Notes: generated from the letters alone by a model not told the origin. A stretch of DNA of 52,751 nt from Maribacter sedimenticola (GCF_900188415.1 NZ_FZNV01000001.1:282764-335514); one strand, 5' to 3'. Shown: positions 28,534 to 37,635, counted from the first letter of the stretch. Numbers and translations are program-made.

Positions 28534-29034
28534 ATGCCTAAAATATTAGCTTATTTAGTTGTACTGGTCTTAATAGCTTCATGTAAAGACCCTGTTTCAG
28601 AAACGGCCGAAGCACAAGACTCCGGTTGGGAGATTGTTGTAGATAGCCTTCCTGCCAAAAGTCCGGTAAATTCAAAAGCACAATTACTTTTGAGCGATTG
28701 GAAGGAATATGTAGCCGTTGAGCGTAGTTTTGATAAACTGTACACGACGGAGTTTAGAGAGGACTTCGTACTTGTAATAGAAGAGTTGATCGAGAACCAA
28801 AAGAAAATGGAGGATAGTGTATATCCTGCTTCACTTGATATACCGCAAATTAAAAGTAGACAAAAGGTATTTAAGACGTTTATATTAAAAACAAAAGGAG
28901 ATTTGGAATACCGACAGAATCCAAAGGAATCCATTATACAAATGATTGTGGCCTTCAACAATTTACGAAATCAGGTTAATGTGGTGGTTAACAATACCCT
29001 GTTGGAAGAATTACGTGCAAATGAAGAAAATTAA
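28534..29034 (+). CDS. Small helical lipoprotein, unknown function
   Basis: This 166-residue protein has a lipobox signal peptide (LVVLVLIASC, Cys at 17). The mature part is mostly helical and charged, with a segment LEYRQNPKESIIQMIVAFNNLRNQVNVVVNNTLLEELR near the C-terminus. It overlaps the next gene by 14 bp, so the two are co-translated. I recognise no named domain. The pairing with an exported NTF2-like protein suggests a shared periplasmic role, but nothing more specific. Confidence 0.75.
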   Translation: MPKILAYLVVLVLIASCKDPVSETAEAQDSGWEIVVDSLPAKSPVNSKAQLLLSDWKEYVAVERSFDKLYTTEFREDFVLVIEELIENQKKMEDSVYPASLDIPQIKSRQKVFKTFILKTKGDLEYRQNPKESIIQMIVAFNNLRNQVNVVVNNTLLEELRANEEN

Positions 29035-29515
29035 ATTGCTTTTTATTTTAGTATCCTCGGCCATGTTTGCACAGAACAATACGAACATGGAAGTCTCACG
29101 TGCACTTGATGATTGGCATGCAGCCGCAGCAATGGCAAATTTTAAGGCCTATTTTGAACTTATGACGGATGATGCCGTTTTTATAGGGACGGATGCCGGT
29201 GAAAATTGGCAACGGGAAGAGTTTATGGCCTATGCAAAACCCCATTTTGATAAAGGCCGGGCATGGAATTTTACTGCCGTAGAGCGTAATATTTATGTTG
29301 GCGGAACAAATGATATTGCCTGGTTCGATGAGTTATTGGACACCCAAATGAAAATTTGTCGCGGTTCTGGAGTACTAAAAAAAGTGGACGGGCAGTGGAA
29401 AATTGCCCACTATGTGCTATCTATCACCGTACCCAATGCTATTGTTGAGGAGTTGGTAAAATTAAAGAATGAGAAAGATAGTCTTCTTCTGGTTGACCTA
29501 AGGTCCAAATATTAA
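29021..29515 (+). CDS. Exported NTF2-like (SnoaL/DUF4440) protein
   Basis: The ATG at 29021 gives 164 residues with a signal peptide (MKKIKLLFILVSSAMFAQ). A longer in-frame start (28946) lies inside the previous gene and lacks a signal. The mature protein has the SnoaL/DUF4440 cone fold pattern: ALDDWHAAAAMANFKAYFELMTDDAVFIGTDAGE, EEFMAYAKPHF and GVLKKVDGQWKIAHYVLSI. Such domains serve as small-molecule pockets or enzymes; in Bacteroidota exported copies are common and mostly uncharacterised. It overlaps the upstream lipoprotein gene by 14 bp and ends at a strong terminator. Confidence 0.85.
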   Translation: MKKIKLLFILVSSAMFAQNNTNMEVSRALDDWHAAAAMANFKAYFELMTDDAVFIGTDAGENWQREEFMAYAKPHFDKGRAWNFTAVERNIYVGGTNDIAWFDELLDTQMKICRGSGVLKKVDGQWKIAHYVLSITVPNAIVEELVKLKNEKDSLLLVDLRSKY

Positions 29516-29546
29516 AAAAGGCGAACAAAAGCTGTTCGCCTTTTAA
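29516..29546. terminator. Strong bidirectional terminator
   Basis: A perfect 12-bp stem (AAAAGGCGAACA with TGTTCGCCTTTT) around AAAGC has A-rich and T-rich flanks. It lies between the NTF2-like gene and the convergent TPR gene. Confidence 0.9.
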
Positions 29547-29564
29547 TTCAAAACCTTCTATTTA

Positions 29565-30269
29565 TTATTTTTTATCCTCAGGGGTATCTTTTCTAGAGGT
29601 CAACGCTTGTTTACTTAAACTTGCCAAGTTAAAGTTTGGGTCCATGGCCAAAGCTTCATCCATTGAGGCAATAGCGGCATCAATATTATTTTTATCCATA
29701 TTGTATTGAATAAGGCCCTTGATATGGAGAAAGGCAGCTTTTAAAGAAACCTCATACGGTTGTTGGCGCTCATAAAAGGCATATTTCATATCATCCGTTG
29801 CATTGGTAATACCATATTCCACATGCTTCATGGCCCCGGCATTATCACCTAATTGAACCTTCAGGTCTGCCAATTCATATGCCAAATATGCGTTTGGGTC
29901 TCTTTGGTTTAAAATCTCAAATTGTTCCAAGGAACGTTTGGGCTGGTTCAATGCTTTTAGGGATATAGCCTTTACCTGTACCGCTAGATCAGAATCCGTA
30001 TCAATCTTTTCAATGCCTATGGTGTTCAATGCTTGTAAGTGTTGATTATCATTGGCATATATATAGGCCAAGGTATCCATTCTTTCTTTGGAAGGAGATA
30101 GTACATTTAAATGGGTAAGGGCATTTATTACACCATCTATATCACCCTGTAGGCGCATTTGGTCATAAAATGCCTCATAATGTTTCTGCAATTCTGTCTT
30201 GGTCTGTGCAATGGCATAACTGCCTGAAAATAATAATGTCGTTAACACTATTAATACTGTTTTCTTCAT
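29565..30269 (-). CDS. Exported TPR protein
   Basis: This 234-residue protein has a signal peptide (MKKTVLIVLTTLLFSGSYAIAQ). About five TPR-like helical pairs follow, for example NPKRSLEQFEILNQRDPNAYLAYELADLKVQLGDNAGAMKHVEYGI (residues about 108-155) and NIDAAIASMDEALAMDPNFNLASLSKQAL near the C-terminus. It probably is a periplasmic or outer-membrane scaffold protein. It appears to be monocistronic between a bidirectional terminator and a second hairpin at 30357. Confidence 0.85.
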   Translation of the reverse strand: MKKTVLIVLTTLLFSGSYAIAQTKTELQKHYEAFYDQMRLQGDIDGVINALTHLNVLSPSKERMDTLAYIYANDNQHLQALNTIGIEKIDTDSDLAVQVKAISLKALNQPKRSLEQFEILNQRDPNAYLAYELADLKVQLGDNAGAMKHVEYGITNATDDMKYAFYERQQPYEVSLKAAFLHIKGLIQYNMDKNNIDAAIASMDEALAMDPNFNLASLSKQALTSRKDTPEDKK

Positions 30270-30356
30270 CTGTTTAGATTCTTTTTAAGGTGCGCTAAAC
30301 TATTAAAATAATTTGTATCCTCCTGTTAAGGAAAGGTTTAAATGTCCGGAAAAGAA

Positions 30357-30380
30357 AAAGGCGCTTATAAAAGCGCCTTT
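30357..30380. terminator. Terminator hairpin between two minus-strand genes
   Basis: AAAGGCGCTT pairs perfectly with AAGCGCCTTT around ATAA. The A-run on its left gives the T-run for minus-strand transcription coming from the 30403-30777 gene. Confidence 0.85.
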
Positions 30381-30402
30381 CAAATTTTTATAACATTGGT
30401 TT

Positions 30403-30777
30403 CTATACCAGTTCCAACCCTTTTTGTTTGGTACCGAACATTTTTAATAATTGAGAATAGAACCCTACGCTCTTGTTATCTTTCTCTATACAAGTTGCCA
30501 AAAAACTTCGCAGGTTTTTAAACAGCAAATTGGTATAGATGGTAGGCAAGTACGTGTTTACCCGTTTAGGATCATAGACACTCTCATCTTGGATTACTTC
30601 CATTTGAATTCTATGGCGATGATAATCAATGGTAACGTTCGTTGCATTATAGTATTTCTTCAATAAGGCAATATGTAATTGCTGATATCTTTTAGATGCC
30701 GTAGGATTTTTACAGCTTAGGGAGATGAGTTTCTCTAATTCAACTAAAACCCTCTCCCTTAAATTCGACTTTTCCAT
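30403..30777 (-). CDS. Conserved small helical protein, unknown function
   Basis: This 124-residue cytosolic protein has no signal peptide or membrane segment. It begins MEKSNLRERVLVELEKLISL, is mainly helical, and has a central basic stretch (YHRHRIQMEVIQDES) and a LRSFLATCIEKDNKSVGFYSQLLKMFG C-terminal region. It is followed by a strong terminator, so it is its own transcript. I do not recognise the family; its compact size and strand pattern do not suggest an enzyme. Confidence 0.65.
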   Translation of the reverse strand: MEKSNLRERVLVELEKLISLSCKNPTASKRYQQLHIALLKKYYNATNVTIDYHRHRIQMEVIQDESVYDPKRVNTYLPTIYTNLLFKNLRSFLATCIEKDNKSVGFYSQLLKMFGTKQKGLELV

Positions 30778-30902
30778 AACATTTTGGTTTTAAATTGAGG
30801 TATAAAGGTATGTCATACATCGATAACTACTTGTAAACCAATAATATATTAACGGTAATTAAGGGCTTTTGTTGTGAAATAGTTAATAGGTGTTGTAAAA
30901 AT

Positions 30903-31712
30903 TCAATTTATAGTTGTGAGAAAATCATAATTATTAATAAGAAAAATACTACAAGATTCTACTTTTTTGTACGCTTTTCCTAAAGTTTGGGTATAGTGTG
31001 GTAAAGGGAGATTGCGTTTTATGGCTTCTTGAGTGTAGTAGTCTTGTTTTGTTGGATGTTCAGGGTATACCGCATTGATCGTATCCCCAAAATGGTCCGT
31101 TTCAATGATCGTTTCTATAATACCGATGCAATCATCTAAATGAATTAAATTTACCGGAGCCGTACCCCCGTTTAGATTTTGCTTTCCTGCCAGTATGGTA
31201 ATTGGATGTCTGCCAGGACCGATCAAACCTCCAAAACGGATAATGGTCGTTTTAAGGGAGCTGTCATTTTTGAACAATTGTTCACATTGCACCAACTGTT
31301 TTCCGGATGAGGTGTTTGGTACGGGCAGACTTTTTTCGTTGACCATACCTTCCACATCTCCATAGACGGCCGTACTACTGGTGAATATAATATTTTGAAC
31401 GGATGATTTTTTAATAGCCTCGTGAAGCAATTGTATTTTTGCGATATAGCTTTCTTTAGGACCTTTTCCCCTTAATTTTGGAGGGATATCAATAATCAAA
31501 GTGGTTATTGTACGTAGAAAATCTTCTATTGGGCCTTGTATATTGTTTTCGGTCAGGGTAATAGGAAAAGGTTCAATTCCATTCTTTTTTAGCAACTGTA
31601 ATTTATCCTTGGATGTAGTGGTGCCTTTTACGACATACCCCTTACCAATTAAACTAACTGCTAAAGGCAGGCCTAACCAACCACAGCCTATGATGCCTAT
31701 TTTAGTAGTCAA
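30903..31712 (-). CDS. NAD(P)-binding epimerase-like protein (YeeZ-type)
   Basis: This 269-residue protein starts with a Rossmann motif GIIGCGWLGLPLA (GxxGxxG, about 7-13). It then has IIFTSSTAVYGDVEGMVNE (about 109-128, SSTAVYG like extended SDRs) and IRFGGLIGPGRHP. The usual YxxxK pair is replaced by SSGKQL, so the catalysis may differ from ordinary epimerases. Relatives are annotated as YeeZ-like NAD(P)-dependent epimerases of unknown substrate. It overlaps the upstream M28 peptidase gene by 11 bp and so is expressed with it; a functional link is not obvious. Confidence 0.8.
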   Translation of the reverse strand: MTTKIGIIGCGWLGLPLAVSLIGKGYVVKGTTTSKDKLQLLKKNGIEPFPITLTENNIQGPIEDFLRTITTLIIDIPPKLRGKGPKESYIAKIQLLHEAIKKSSVQNIIFTSSTAVYGDVEGMVNEKSLPVPNTSSGKQLVQCEQLFKNDSSLKTTIIRFGGLIGPGRHPITILAGKQNLNGGTAPVNLIHLDDCIGIIETIIETDHFGDTINAVYPEHPTKQDYYTQEAIKRNLPLPHYTQTLGKAYKKVESCSIFLINNYDFLTTIN

Positions 31713-33990
31713 ACTTAAATTTTTGAATAGTTAAAATTGCATCGTTCAAAACAAAGGGCATTGGAATGTTTTGGGAAGGTCTTTGCGGAATGGTAAACAA
31801 ACTATTGCTTAACAGATCATTGGAAGCTTCATATACCGTTAATTCCAATTGTTCTGACTCTGGTATGGTTAAATCTAGTTCAGTATACTTGATATCACTA
31901 ATATAGTGGGTGACCAACCTACTATTTCTTCCGTCTTTTAATGCAAATGTGGATAATGGTATACCGTTGACCTCAGCGCTTAAAATTTCCGAATCGTTTC
32001 TAAATATTTCCAATCTGTTAATAGACCTTTTTGGGGTTAAACATATTCTTAGGTTTCGTATTCCATTAATAACGGTATCCAATTGTATATCCATTTGTAA
32101 TGGTTCAATTTGTTTTAACGGTGCTTTTTGGGTGTAGGTAAAACCAGAACTGTATTTACTGCTTAACGTATTTTTAGTCAACACGCTATCTGCATTGTTG
32201 GTCATTGTAATATACTGCTTTGTCCAGTTAGAAGGTACATGTTCGTAAGTTGCCCACATTGCTTGGTTTTCATCCGTATTATAAACATATAGCAAGCTGG
32301 TTGGTTTTGGATTGTTTTCAGAAAAATCGGAATTCATGTGGGCGGACACCAAAAACCCTATTCCCAACAGGAAGCTTAAAAATGCCAAGGCCGCTTTTTT
32401 ACGATATCTGGTAAACAATGGTAATAACAGGAAAAAGGTCAGGGTAGTCAACAAGGTTGTGGCCACCATCATTTTAAGACCTAGGCCAATAGGAAACATT
32501 TTTATAAATGGAGAAAAAATAAATAAGGCCGGGAGCCCTAGAAATACCAGTAAATAGGAATTTGGATTTTTTTGGTTTATGTGTATATACAAAGCAACAA
32601 GAACGCTAAATACGGGAACAATAAAAAATGCCGCTCCTTTTAAATATATGGCAATTAAACCACATAGTACCAACCATAAAAAGATAGGGGCAACCAACAA
32701 ATTTGCCGTTTTTACGACCTTAAATTTATAATAGGCGTAGAAACAAATACCTATTGAAAATAGCGTAAATGCCATAATATAGGCATGTCCATTATAGGTA
32801 AAACCATGTAGCATGTCCTTATAACCGGGGTATAGCCATTTTAAAACAGACCAGCTATAAAATCCTACTACGCCATTTACAACAAGGGTAAAAAGTACCG
32901 GTATCCAACCTTTGAAAATATCCTTTACATTCAATACCTTCTTTTTAAAACCTAAAATGAGTAGCATTATAAAGCATAGTATGGCCAAGCCCAACATGGG
33001 CATTATCCATGTAAAGGGGTATGAAACCATTTTGAAAAAAGGTACATTGAAATAGACATTGTCACTCAAACTTTTTATACTGCTTAAATCTGCATTTGCA
33101 AAGTGTTTTAATAAGGGCATAAGATAGCTACCTTGGTGTGCCAATGTGTTCCGGTCCAAGCGTTCGTAATTATCCATTACGGTATGGTAATCGTAATGGT
33201 CATCTATAAAAGCAAAGTTAAATCCTTCAATATCCCCGTTTTCCCTAAATACAGTAAGGTCCGTATCATTGGGCAACATTTTATAAATACTGTAAACCAA
33301 AGAATTTGCCACAGGAAAATCTGGATTGGCCGCAATGAATTCCGTAATCATGTTACGGTTGCCCCTATTGGTTTCCATAAGCATATAACTAGGTCCGCCG
33401 CTGCCACGTGCTTCAAAATTAAGTACTAACCCTACATCCTTTAACCATTCATGCCGATCTACAAAAAGTTGGGCTCCGTTCAAACCTAGTTCCTCCGCAT
33501 CTGAAATTAAAATGATAATATCATTCTTGGGCTTGGTATCACTTTTTAAATAAGCGCGTATACCTTCTAAAATAGTTGCTACCCCACTGGCGGCATCACT
33601 TGCCCCTAGTGCAGAATGTGGGTTACTGTCATAGTGGCTCAATAACAACAAGGCTTTGCCATTTTCACTGCCCTTGATTCTAGCAAGAATATTTTCCGCT
33701 TTGCTAAGATTGGACCAATCTCCCGCAGTATAACCTTCTTGAACGGAGGTTTCAAGCCCTAGTTCATTGAGTTGCGAAATGATGTAGTTACGAGCTTTGA
33801 CATGACCGGGAAAACCAACACTATGTGGTTCTAAGGAAAGTTGTTGTACATGTTGTAACGCCCTGTCTGTAGAAAAGTTGGTTTGCGGAACTTCCATGTC
33901 CGTTTGATACTTGGGCAAAAGGGAATCAAAACTCCAATAAATAGCAAGTACTATCAAGAGTAGGGTTAATACGGTTGGTGTTTTTCTCAT
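31702..33990 (-). CDS. Membrane-anchored M28 family aminopeptidase
   Basis: Starting at ATG 33990, which puts the signal anchor at residues 8-20 (a GTG farther upstream is rejected), this is 762 residues. An M28 metallopeptidase domain (about 45-310) has the zinc ligands H119 (LSHYDS), D132 (ASDAASG), E166/E167 (SDAEELG), E193 (NFEARG) and H269 (YDYHTVMD). About eight transmembrane segments follow (about 325-590), then a C-terminal beta domain. This layout is common for exported M28 proteases in Bacteroidota; the soluble part probably trims peptides at the periplasmic face. The epimerase-like gene overlaps its 3' end. Confidence 0.88.
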   Translation of the reverse strand: MRKTPTVLTLLLIVLAIYWSFDSLLPKYQTDMEVPQTNFSTDRALQHVQQLSLEPHSVGFPGHVKARNYIISQLNELGLETSVQEGYTAGDWSNLSKAENILARIKGSENGKALLLLSHYDSNPHSALGASDAASGVATILEGIRAYLKSDTKPKNDIIILISDAEELGLNGAQLFVDRHEWLKDVGLVLNFEARGSGGPSYMLMETNRGNRNMITEFIAANPDFPVANSLVYSIYKMLPNDTDLTVFRENGDIEGFNFAFIDDHYDYHTVMDNYERLDRNTLAHQGSYLMPLLKHFANADLSSIKSLSDNVYFNVPFFKMVSYPFTWIMPMLGLAILCFIMLLILGFKKKVLNVKDIFKGWIPVLFTLVVNGVVGFYSWSVLKWLYPGYKDMLHGFTYNGHAYIMAFTLFSIGICFYAYYKFKVVKTANLLVAPIFLWLVLCGLIAIYLKGAAFFIVPVFSVLVALYIHINQKNPNSYLLVFLGLPALFIFSPFIKMFPIGLGLKMMVATTLLTTLTFFLLLPLFTRYRKKAALAFLSFLLGIGFLVSAHMNSDFSENNPKPTSLLYVYNTDENQAMWATYEHVPSNWTKQYITMTNNADSVLTKNTLSSKYSSGFTYTQKAPLKQIEPLQMDIQLDTVINGIRNLRICLTPKRSINRLEIFRNDSEILSAEVNGIPLSTFALKDGRNSRLVTHYISDIKYTELDLTIPESEQLELTVYEASNDLLSNSLFTIPQRPSQNIPMPFVLNDAILTIQKFKFDY

Positions 33991-34110
33991 AATTACGGTA
34001 TTCTTCTTTAAAGTCACAAATTATTAAAAATTACATTGCTTATATCGAATATTATTAGTAAATGTCAAATATTTTGTTATCTTTATTAATCAACCTTTAA
34101 ATAAACTGTT

Positions 34111-34575
34111 ATGGGAATCAAAAGCTTTCAAGGTGTTAGAAAGGTATTTAAAAAAGAATTTGAGGCCCCTATTTTGGTAGCCGATTACATGACCACAAAG
34201 TTAATCACTTTTTCTCCAGAAGACTCTATTTTGGCGGTAATGGAGAAATTTGCCAAACATCATATTTCCGGTGGACCGGTTTTGGACAGTAACGGGTTTT
34301 TGGTTGGAATCATCTCTGAAGCGGATTGCATGAAGCAAATATCCGAAAGTCGTTATTTTAATCAACCGATATTGGATAAAAGCGTTGAAAAATTTATGAC
34401 CAAAACCGTAGAGACCATACCACATGATATATCCATATTTGATGCTGCAGGAATCTTTGCACAACATAACAGAAGAAGGCTACCGGTAATGAAAAATGGT
34501 ATTTTGGTAGGGCAGATCAGTAGAAAGGATATTGTGATAGCAGCCTTAAAACTTAGCGGACATAATTGGAAGTAG
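34111..34575 (+). CDS. Two-CBS-domain protein
   Basis: This 154-residue protein is built of two CBS motifs: MTTKLITFSPEDSILAVMEKFAKHHISGGPVLDSNGFLVGIISEADCM (about 24-74) and MTKTVETIPHDISIFDAAGIFAQHNRRRLPVMKNGILVGQISRKDIV (about 89-140). Stand-alone CBS pairs bind adenine nucleotides and act as energy sensors for a partner. No partner is next to it. A weak hairpin terminator follows, so it seems to be a single-gene transcript. Confidence 0.9.
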   Translation: MGIKSFQGVRKVFKKEFEAPILVADYMTTKLITFSPEDSILAVMEKFAKHHISGGPVLDSNGFLVGIISEADCMKQISESRYFNQPILDKSVEKFMTKTVETIPHDISIFDAAGIFAQHNRRRLPVMKNGILVGQISRKDIVIAALKLSGHNWK

Positions 34576-34604
34576 TTTAAATTTTTATATGAATAATAGC
34601 TATG

Positions 34605-34628
34605 GGCGCTTCTATTGAGGTGCCTTTT
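34605..34628 (+). terminator. Weak terminator after the CBS gene
   Basis: GGCGC (34605-34609) pairs with GTGCC (34620-34624) including one G-U, followed by TTTT. The stem is only 5 bp. Confidence 0.45.
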
Positions 34629-34637
34629 CTTATTTGT

Positions 34638-34988
34638 TTATTCTCGCTTTACAATCATATAAAAATCATTGTCCAAAGGTAAATACCCTAAATCATATAA
34701 AAAATAATAGGTAGTTCCTTTTTTGGTAGTATATAGATTGGTGACATAGTCAAAATCAAAACCCTTGTTCATTAAACGAGTTCTTGTGGTCTTGGTTTTG
34801 CCATTGGTAAGTTTATAACTATCCAATATTTTATAATTCTTGCGCAACCTGTTGTTGATATTCCGTATTAAATTCTTGCTTTCCGGATTTACCTTGTTAT
34901 TATAGGCATTGCGACAATAATCGTTACAGAATTTCTTGTCAATTCTGCCAAAAACTTCCTTACCACATTCTAAACATTCCCGTTTCAT
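34638..34988 (-). CDS. Zinc-finger-like small protein
   Basis: This 116-residue protein opens with a treble-clef-like CxxC...CxxxC motif (RECLECGKEVFGRIDKKFCNDYCRNAYNN, Cys 5, 8, 20 and 24), as seen in small zinc-binding domains. It continues with a basic helix (KNLIRNINNRLRKNYKILDSY) and a C-terminal TTYYFLYDLGYLPLDNDFYMIVKRE strand pair. It starts immediately after the stop of the DUF6265 gene, so both are on one transcript. It may bind nucleic acid, but the zinc finger is small and this is inference. Confidence 0.75.
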   Translation of the reverse strand: MKRECLECGKEVFGRIDKKFCNDYCRNAYNNKVNPESKNLIRNINNRLRKNYKILDSYKLTNGKTKTTRTRLMNKGFDFDYVTNLYTTKKGTTYYFLYDLGYLPLDNDFYMIVKRE

Positions 34989-35480
34989 CTATTGCCTATG
35001 GTAGTTAAATTTAACCTCATTGGATTTTCCATCACCTTCACCTACATCTACATACATGTTTATTTCTTTATCAGAAATATACTCAATGGTAAAATCATCA
35101 AAATATAAACGGTCTTCCGTTATTTTGACCAACTTAAAATCTACCGTTTCATCCTTTTCTTCCCAGCCATTTAAGTCAGCGTCAAAATGTTTTAATTGAA
35201 GGAGCAAAGTACCATTCGTTTCAATAATATGTCCAAACTCATAAAAACCTACCGCACCATCTGCAATCAAACGAAATGAAAACATCATGGAACCGTTTTG
35301 TGGCGGACTCCATATTTCCTCTACAATACCACCAAATGCTTCACCTTTCCAATGGCCGGCCAACCATGAAATAGTGTCCAACTTAGCCGTTGGGCTCAAC
35401 ATTCCTTGTTCATATGAAACGGTTTGTTGTGATCGTAGCCAAATAGAGGCAAAAAGAAAGCATAACGTAATTGGTTTCAT
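34989..35480 (-). CDS. DUF6265-like exported protein
   Basis: Starting at ATG 35480 (a longer in-frame start adds residues before the signal peptide), the 163-residue protein has a signal peptide (KPITLCFLFASIWLRSQ). A lipocalin-like beta barrel follows with LDTISWLAGHWKGEAFGGIVEEIWSPPQNGSMMFSFRL, the W.AGHW...EE.WSPP..G pattern I associate with DUF6265. Its last codon abuts the zinc-finger gene. The function is unknown; relatives are exported and small. Confidence 0.8.
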   Translation of the reverse strand: MKPITLCFLFASIWLRSQQTVSYEQGMLSPTAKLDTISWLAGHWKGEAFGGIVEEIWSPPQNGSMMFSFRLIADGAVGFYEFGHIIETNGTLLLQLKHFDADLNGWEEKDETVDFKLVKITEDRLYFDDFTIEYISDKEINMYVDVGEGDGKSNEVKFNYHRQ

Positions 35481-35532
35481 TAATTTGTATTTGTAAACAA
35501 GATACAAATTAAACGTTTACAAACACTTAGGG

Positions 35533-35913
35533 TTATTTCTCATAAAATTCTATGGGAAGCTCATCCGGATCGGCAATAAAAGTAAACCGTTTATGTGTAT
35601 GCTCATCTATTCTAATAGGTTCTGCAATTACATGTTGCGATTTGCAATGAGCTATGATTTTGTCCAAATCATCTACTTCAAAGGCTAAGTGGCGTAGCCC
35701 ACAGGCTTCTGGCCTGGAAGGTCGTTTGGGAGGGTTGGGGAAGGAAAACAATTCAATAACATAATTTCCATTCAATGCTAAATCTAGTTTGTATGATTGC
35801 CGTTCTTTGCGATATACTTCACGGATTATCTCTAAACCTAAAACATCTATATAAAATTTTTTGGAAATTTCGTAATTAGAGCAAATTATGGCGGTATGGT
35901 GTACTTTGTTCAT
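35533..35913 (-). CDS. VOC family metalloprotein (YaeR/glyoxalase I-like)
   Basis: This 126-residue single-domain protein has the two-fold VOC beta-alpha-beta-beta-beta fold. It opens MNKVHHTAIICSNYEISKKFYIDVLGLE (metal His at 5 or 6), has ELFSFPNPPKRPSRPEACGLRHLAFEVDD (Glu and His) and ends FTFIADPDELPIEFYE (Glu near 123). These are the metal ligands and layout of the glyoxalase I-like YaeR/SMU1112c group. The natural substrate of this group is not settled. It is close to a lipoprotein gene 98 bp upstream on the same strand but may be separate. Confidence 0.87.
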   Translation of the reverse strand: MNKVHHTAIICSNYEISKKFYIDVLGLEIIREVYRKERQSYKLDLALNGNYVIELFSFPNPPKRPSRPEACGLRHLAFEVDDLDKIIAHCKSQHVIAEPIRIDEHTHKRFTFIADPDELPIEFYEK

Positions 35914-36011
35914 TGAGATTAATTTAAATCCACTTTTTTTGAAAGTATTGTGCTGGGTAATATCAACCTTTTAATAACCATGATGTACTTATTTTATATT
36001 TTAAGAAATAT

Positions 36012-36584
36012 TTACTCAACTTCTACCTTTTTATAAGTTTCAAATACATCTATTGCCTTTATATAATTCTTAGCACCGGCCATAGTCATATCCGTTACAA
36101 AGCCATCTAGTTTTGGGTAATTTATCTTAATCCAGTTTATAAGGGAATCTTTTTCTTGGTTCCAGTTATTCCAATTTACCCCTATGTATTCTAACTCCCT
36201 AAATGTGGTTATTTTATCATTTGCAAAGGATATTTCCACTTTATATTTTAAAGGGTTGTTTTTTAAAAATGCGTTTCTTTTATTTTTTTGGGCAACTGTA
36301 GCAATAACAACATGGTTTTTTTCTTCTAATGCAATGATTTTATAAGAGGATTTAAAAATAGAATCCCATTTAAAGAATTCATGGAAACTATTATGGTCAT
36401 AGGGGGTTATATAATCCCCGGAAATTATGGTAACACTATCGTGTAGTACATTTTTTAAAGCATTATAATTACCTGTATCCAGAGCATTGTAGTATATTTT
36501 TGTAGCCTCTTTATAATTTGGGCGTTGACAGGCGCAACTGATCAATACACCCACAAAACACAGCGTAAACACTAAATATTTCAT
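36012..36584 (-). CDS. Lipoprotein with SnoaL-like domain
   Basis: This 190-residue protein has a signal peptide ending VLISCACQ with a lipobox Cys at 17 (C19 follows). The rest has an NTF2/SnoaL-like pattern: ATKIYYNALDTGNYNALKNVLHDSVTIISGD, FHEFFKWDSIF and a YKVEISFANDKITTFRELEYI strand pair, ending in an Asn-rich acidic stretch. Only 6 bp separate it from the DUF6500-like gene upstream on the minus strand, so they are co-transcribed. Its function is unknown. Confidence 0.75.
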   Translation of the reverse strand: MKYLVFTLCFVGVLISCACQRPNYKEATKIYYNALDTGNYNALKNVLHDSVTIISGDYITPYDHNSFHEFFKWDSIFKSSYKIIALEEKNHVVIATVAQKNKRNAFLKNNPLKYKVEISFANDKITTFRELEYIGVNWNNWNQEKDSLINWIKINYPKLDGFVTDMTMAGAKNYIKAIDVFETYKKVEVE

Positions 36585-36590
36585 TTGTTG

Positions 36591-36809
36591 TTAGCTTAAC
36601 GATTTAATCATCCCCTTGATTTTTATTGCTTTCTCAAAATGATCTAACCTATGTTCCAAGATCCACCATTGGGCCACCTCCATTAACAGTTCTGGGTTGT
36701 CATTTTTATTTTTAAAGAATGCATAGAAAGAGAGTCCTACATTTTCTCCTTTAGCGGCAATTTTTGAATCGCAAACCTGAATAATTTTTTGTTTTATTTC
36801 TTGGGTCAT
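36591..36809 (-). CDS. DUF6500-like small protein
   Basis: This 72-residue helical, cytosolic protein opens MTQEIKQKIIQVCDSKIAAKG, with VGLSFYAFFKNKNDNPELLMEVAQWWILEHRLDHFEKAIKIK. The compact two-helix layout with the AQWWILEHRLDHFEK motif is one I associate with DUF6500. It lies between a pentapeptide-repeat gene (22 bp) and a lipoprotein gene (6 bp) on the same strand. Function is unknown. Confidence 0.65.
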   Translation of the reverse strand: MTQEIKQKIIQVCDSKIAAKGENVGLSFYAFFKNKNDNPELLMEVAQWWILEHRLDHFEKAIKIKGMIKSLS

Positions 36810-36831
36810 TAAAGGGTGCCTTTTTTAGTTA

Positions 36832-37428
36832 TCAATCCACGATGTTTAGTTTATACTTATGCAATAATCCTTGCAGTGTTTCCCTTGAAAAAACAGCCTC
36901 CTTTACCATATTGTTTTCTGGGTCCAAACTAAAATTTGTCGCTGTACTAAAATCTGCCTTTTGCAGATTAGTTCGCGAAAATATGGACCGTTCCAGATTA
37001 CATTCCAAAAATTTGGCATTGCTTAAATCACAATCGCTAAAATCTACTTCTTCTAGGTTACAAGACTTAAATTGTTGACCGATCAACTTCATTTCTACAA
37101 AATTTGCAAAACTTAGGTTACAGTCCGCAAAATACATTTGCATTAAAAAAGGATTGCAGGTGTTGAACGCTAACCCCATTAATTTACATTGTGAAAATGT
37201 TATTTCCTTAAATGTGGTATTCACAATGTTTGCATTACTTAGGTTGCAATCAATAAATTCACATTCCAAAAAAGTCTGGTTGTCCAAATAACCTTTATTA
37301 AAATTGCATCTTTCAAAAATGCAGTTTTCATATTCTGCCCTAGGTAACCGCTCGGAGGAAAAATTTTCTCCCATAAAGGTTTTGTCCACTATTAACTTTT
37401 CCACTACATTTTTCATTTTACTGGCCAT
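36832..37428 (-). CDS. Pentapeptide-repeat protein
   Basis: This 198-residue protein is dominated by A(D/N)LxF-type pentapeptides, such as CIFERCNFNKGYLDNQTFLECEFIDCNLSNANIVNTTF and FSDCDLSNAKFLECNLERSIFSRTNLQKADFST. It should fold as a right-handed quadrilateral beta-helix of roughly eight turns. Such proteins include DNA-gyrase protectors (Qnr, McbG), but most have unknown roles, and no gyrase-related context is seen. Several Cys residues stud the repeats. The start at 37428 or an ATG four codons later are both possible. It heads a short minus-strand run of small genes. Confidence 0.88.
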   Translation of the reverse strand: MASKMKNVVEKLIVDKTFMGENFSSERLPRAEYENCIFERCNFNKGYLDNQTFLECEFIDCNLSNANIVNTTFKEITFSQCKLMGLAFNTCNPFLMQMYFADCNLSFANFVEMKLIGQQFKSCNLEEVDFSDCDLSNAKFLECNLERSIFSRTNLQKADFSTATNFSLDPENNMVKEAVFSRETLQGLLHKYKLNIVD

Positions 37429-37626
37429 CTTGCTGATAACCGCTTAATGACGATATTTTTGGGAAGATAGCAAAAGACCTGATAATAAAATAATGGTGTA
37501 TTTGAATTTGGTAATTCTAATTTTACAAGGCCTATTTTAAGGTTTTGATCAATTTAAATTTCTTAAAATGATAAATTGATTTTAATACCGTGCAGACTTC
37601 ATTTTTTAAGTTTAATGCCTTAAGTT

Positions 37627-37632
37627 AGGAGG
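37627..37632 (+). promoter_or_regulatory. Strong Shine-Dalgarno (AGGAGG) before the fusion gene
   Basis: AGGAGG lies 3 bp before the ATG at 37636. A perfect SD is unusual in Bacteroidota, and a 3-bp spacing is very short. Confidence 0.5.
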
Positions 37633-37635
37633 CCC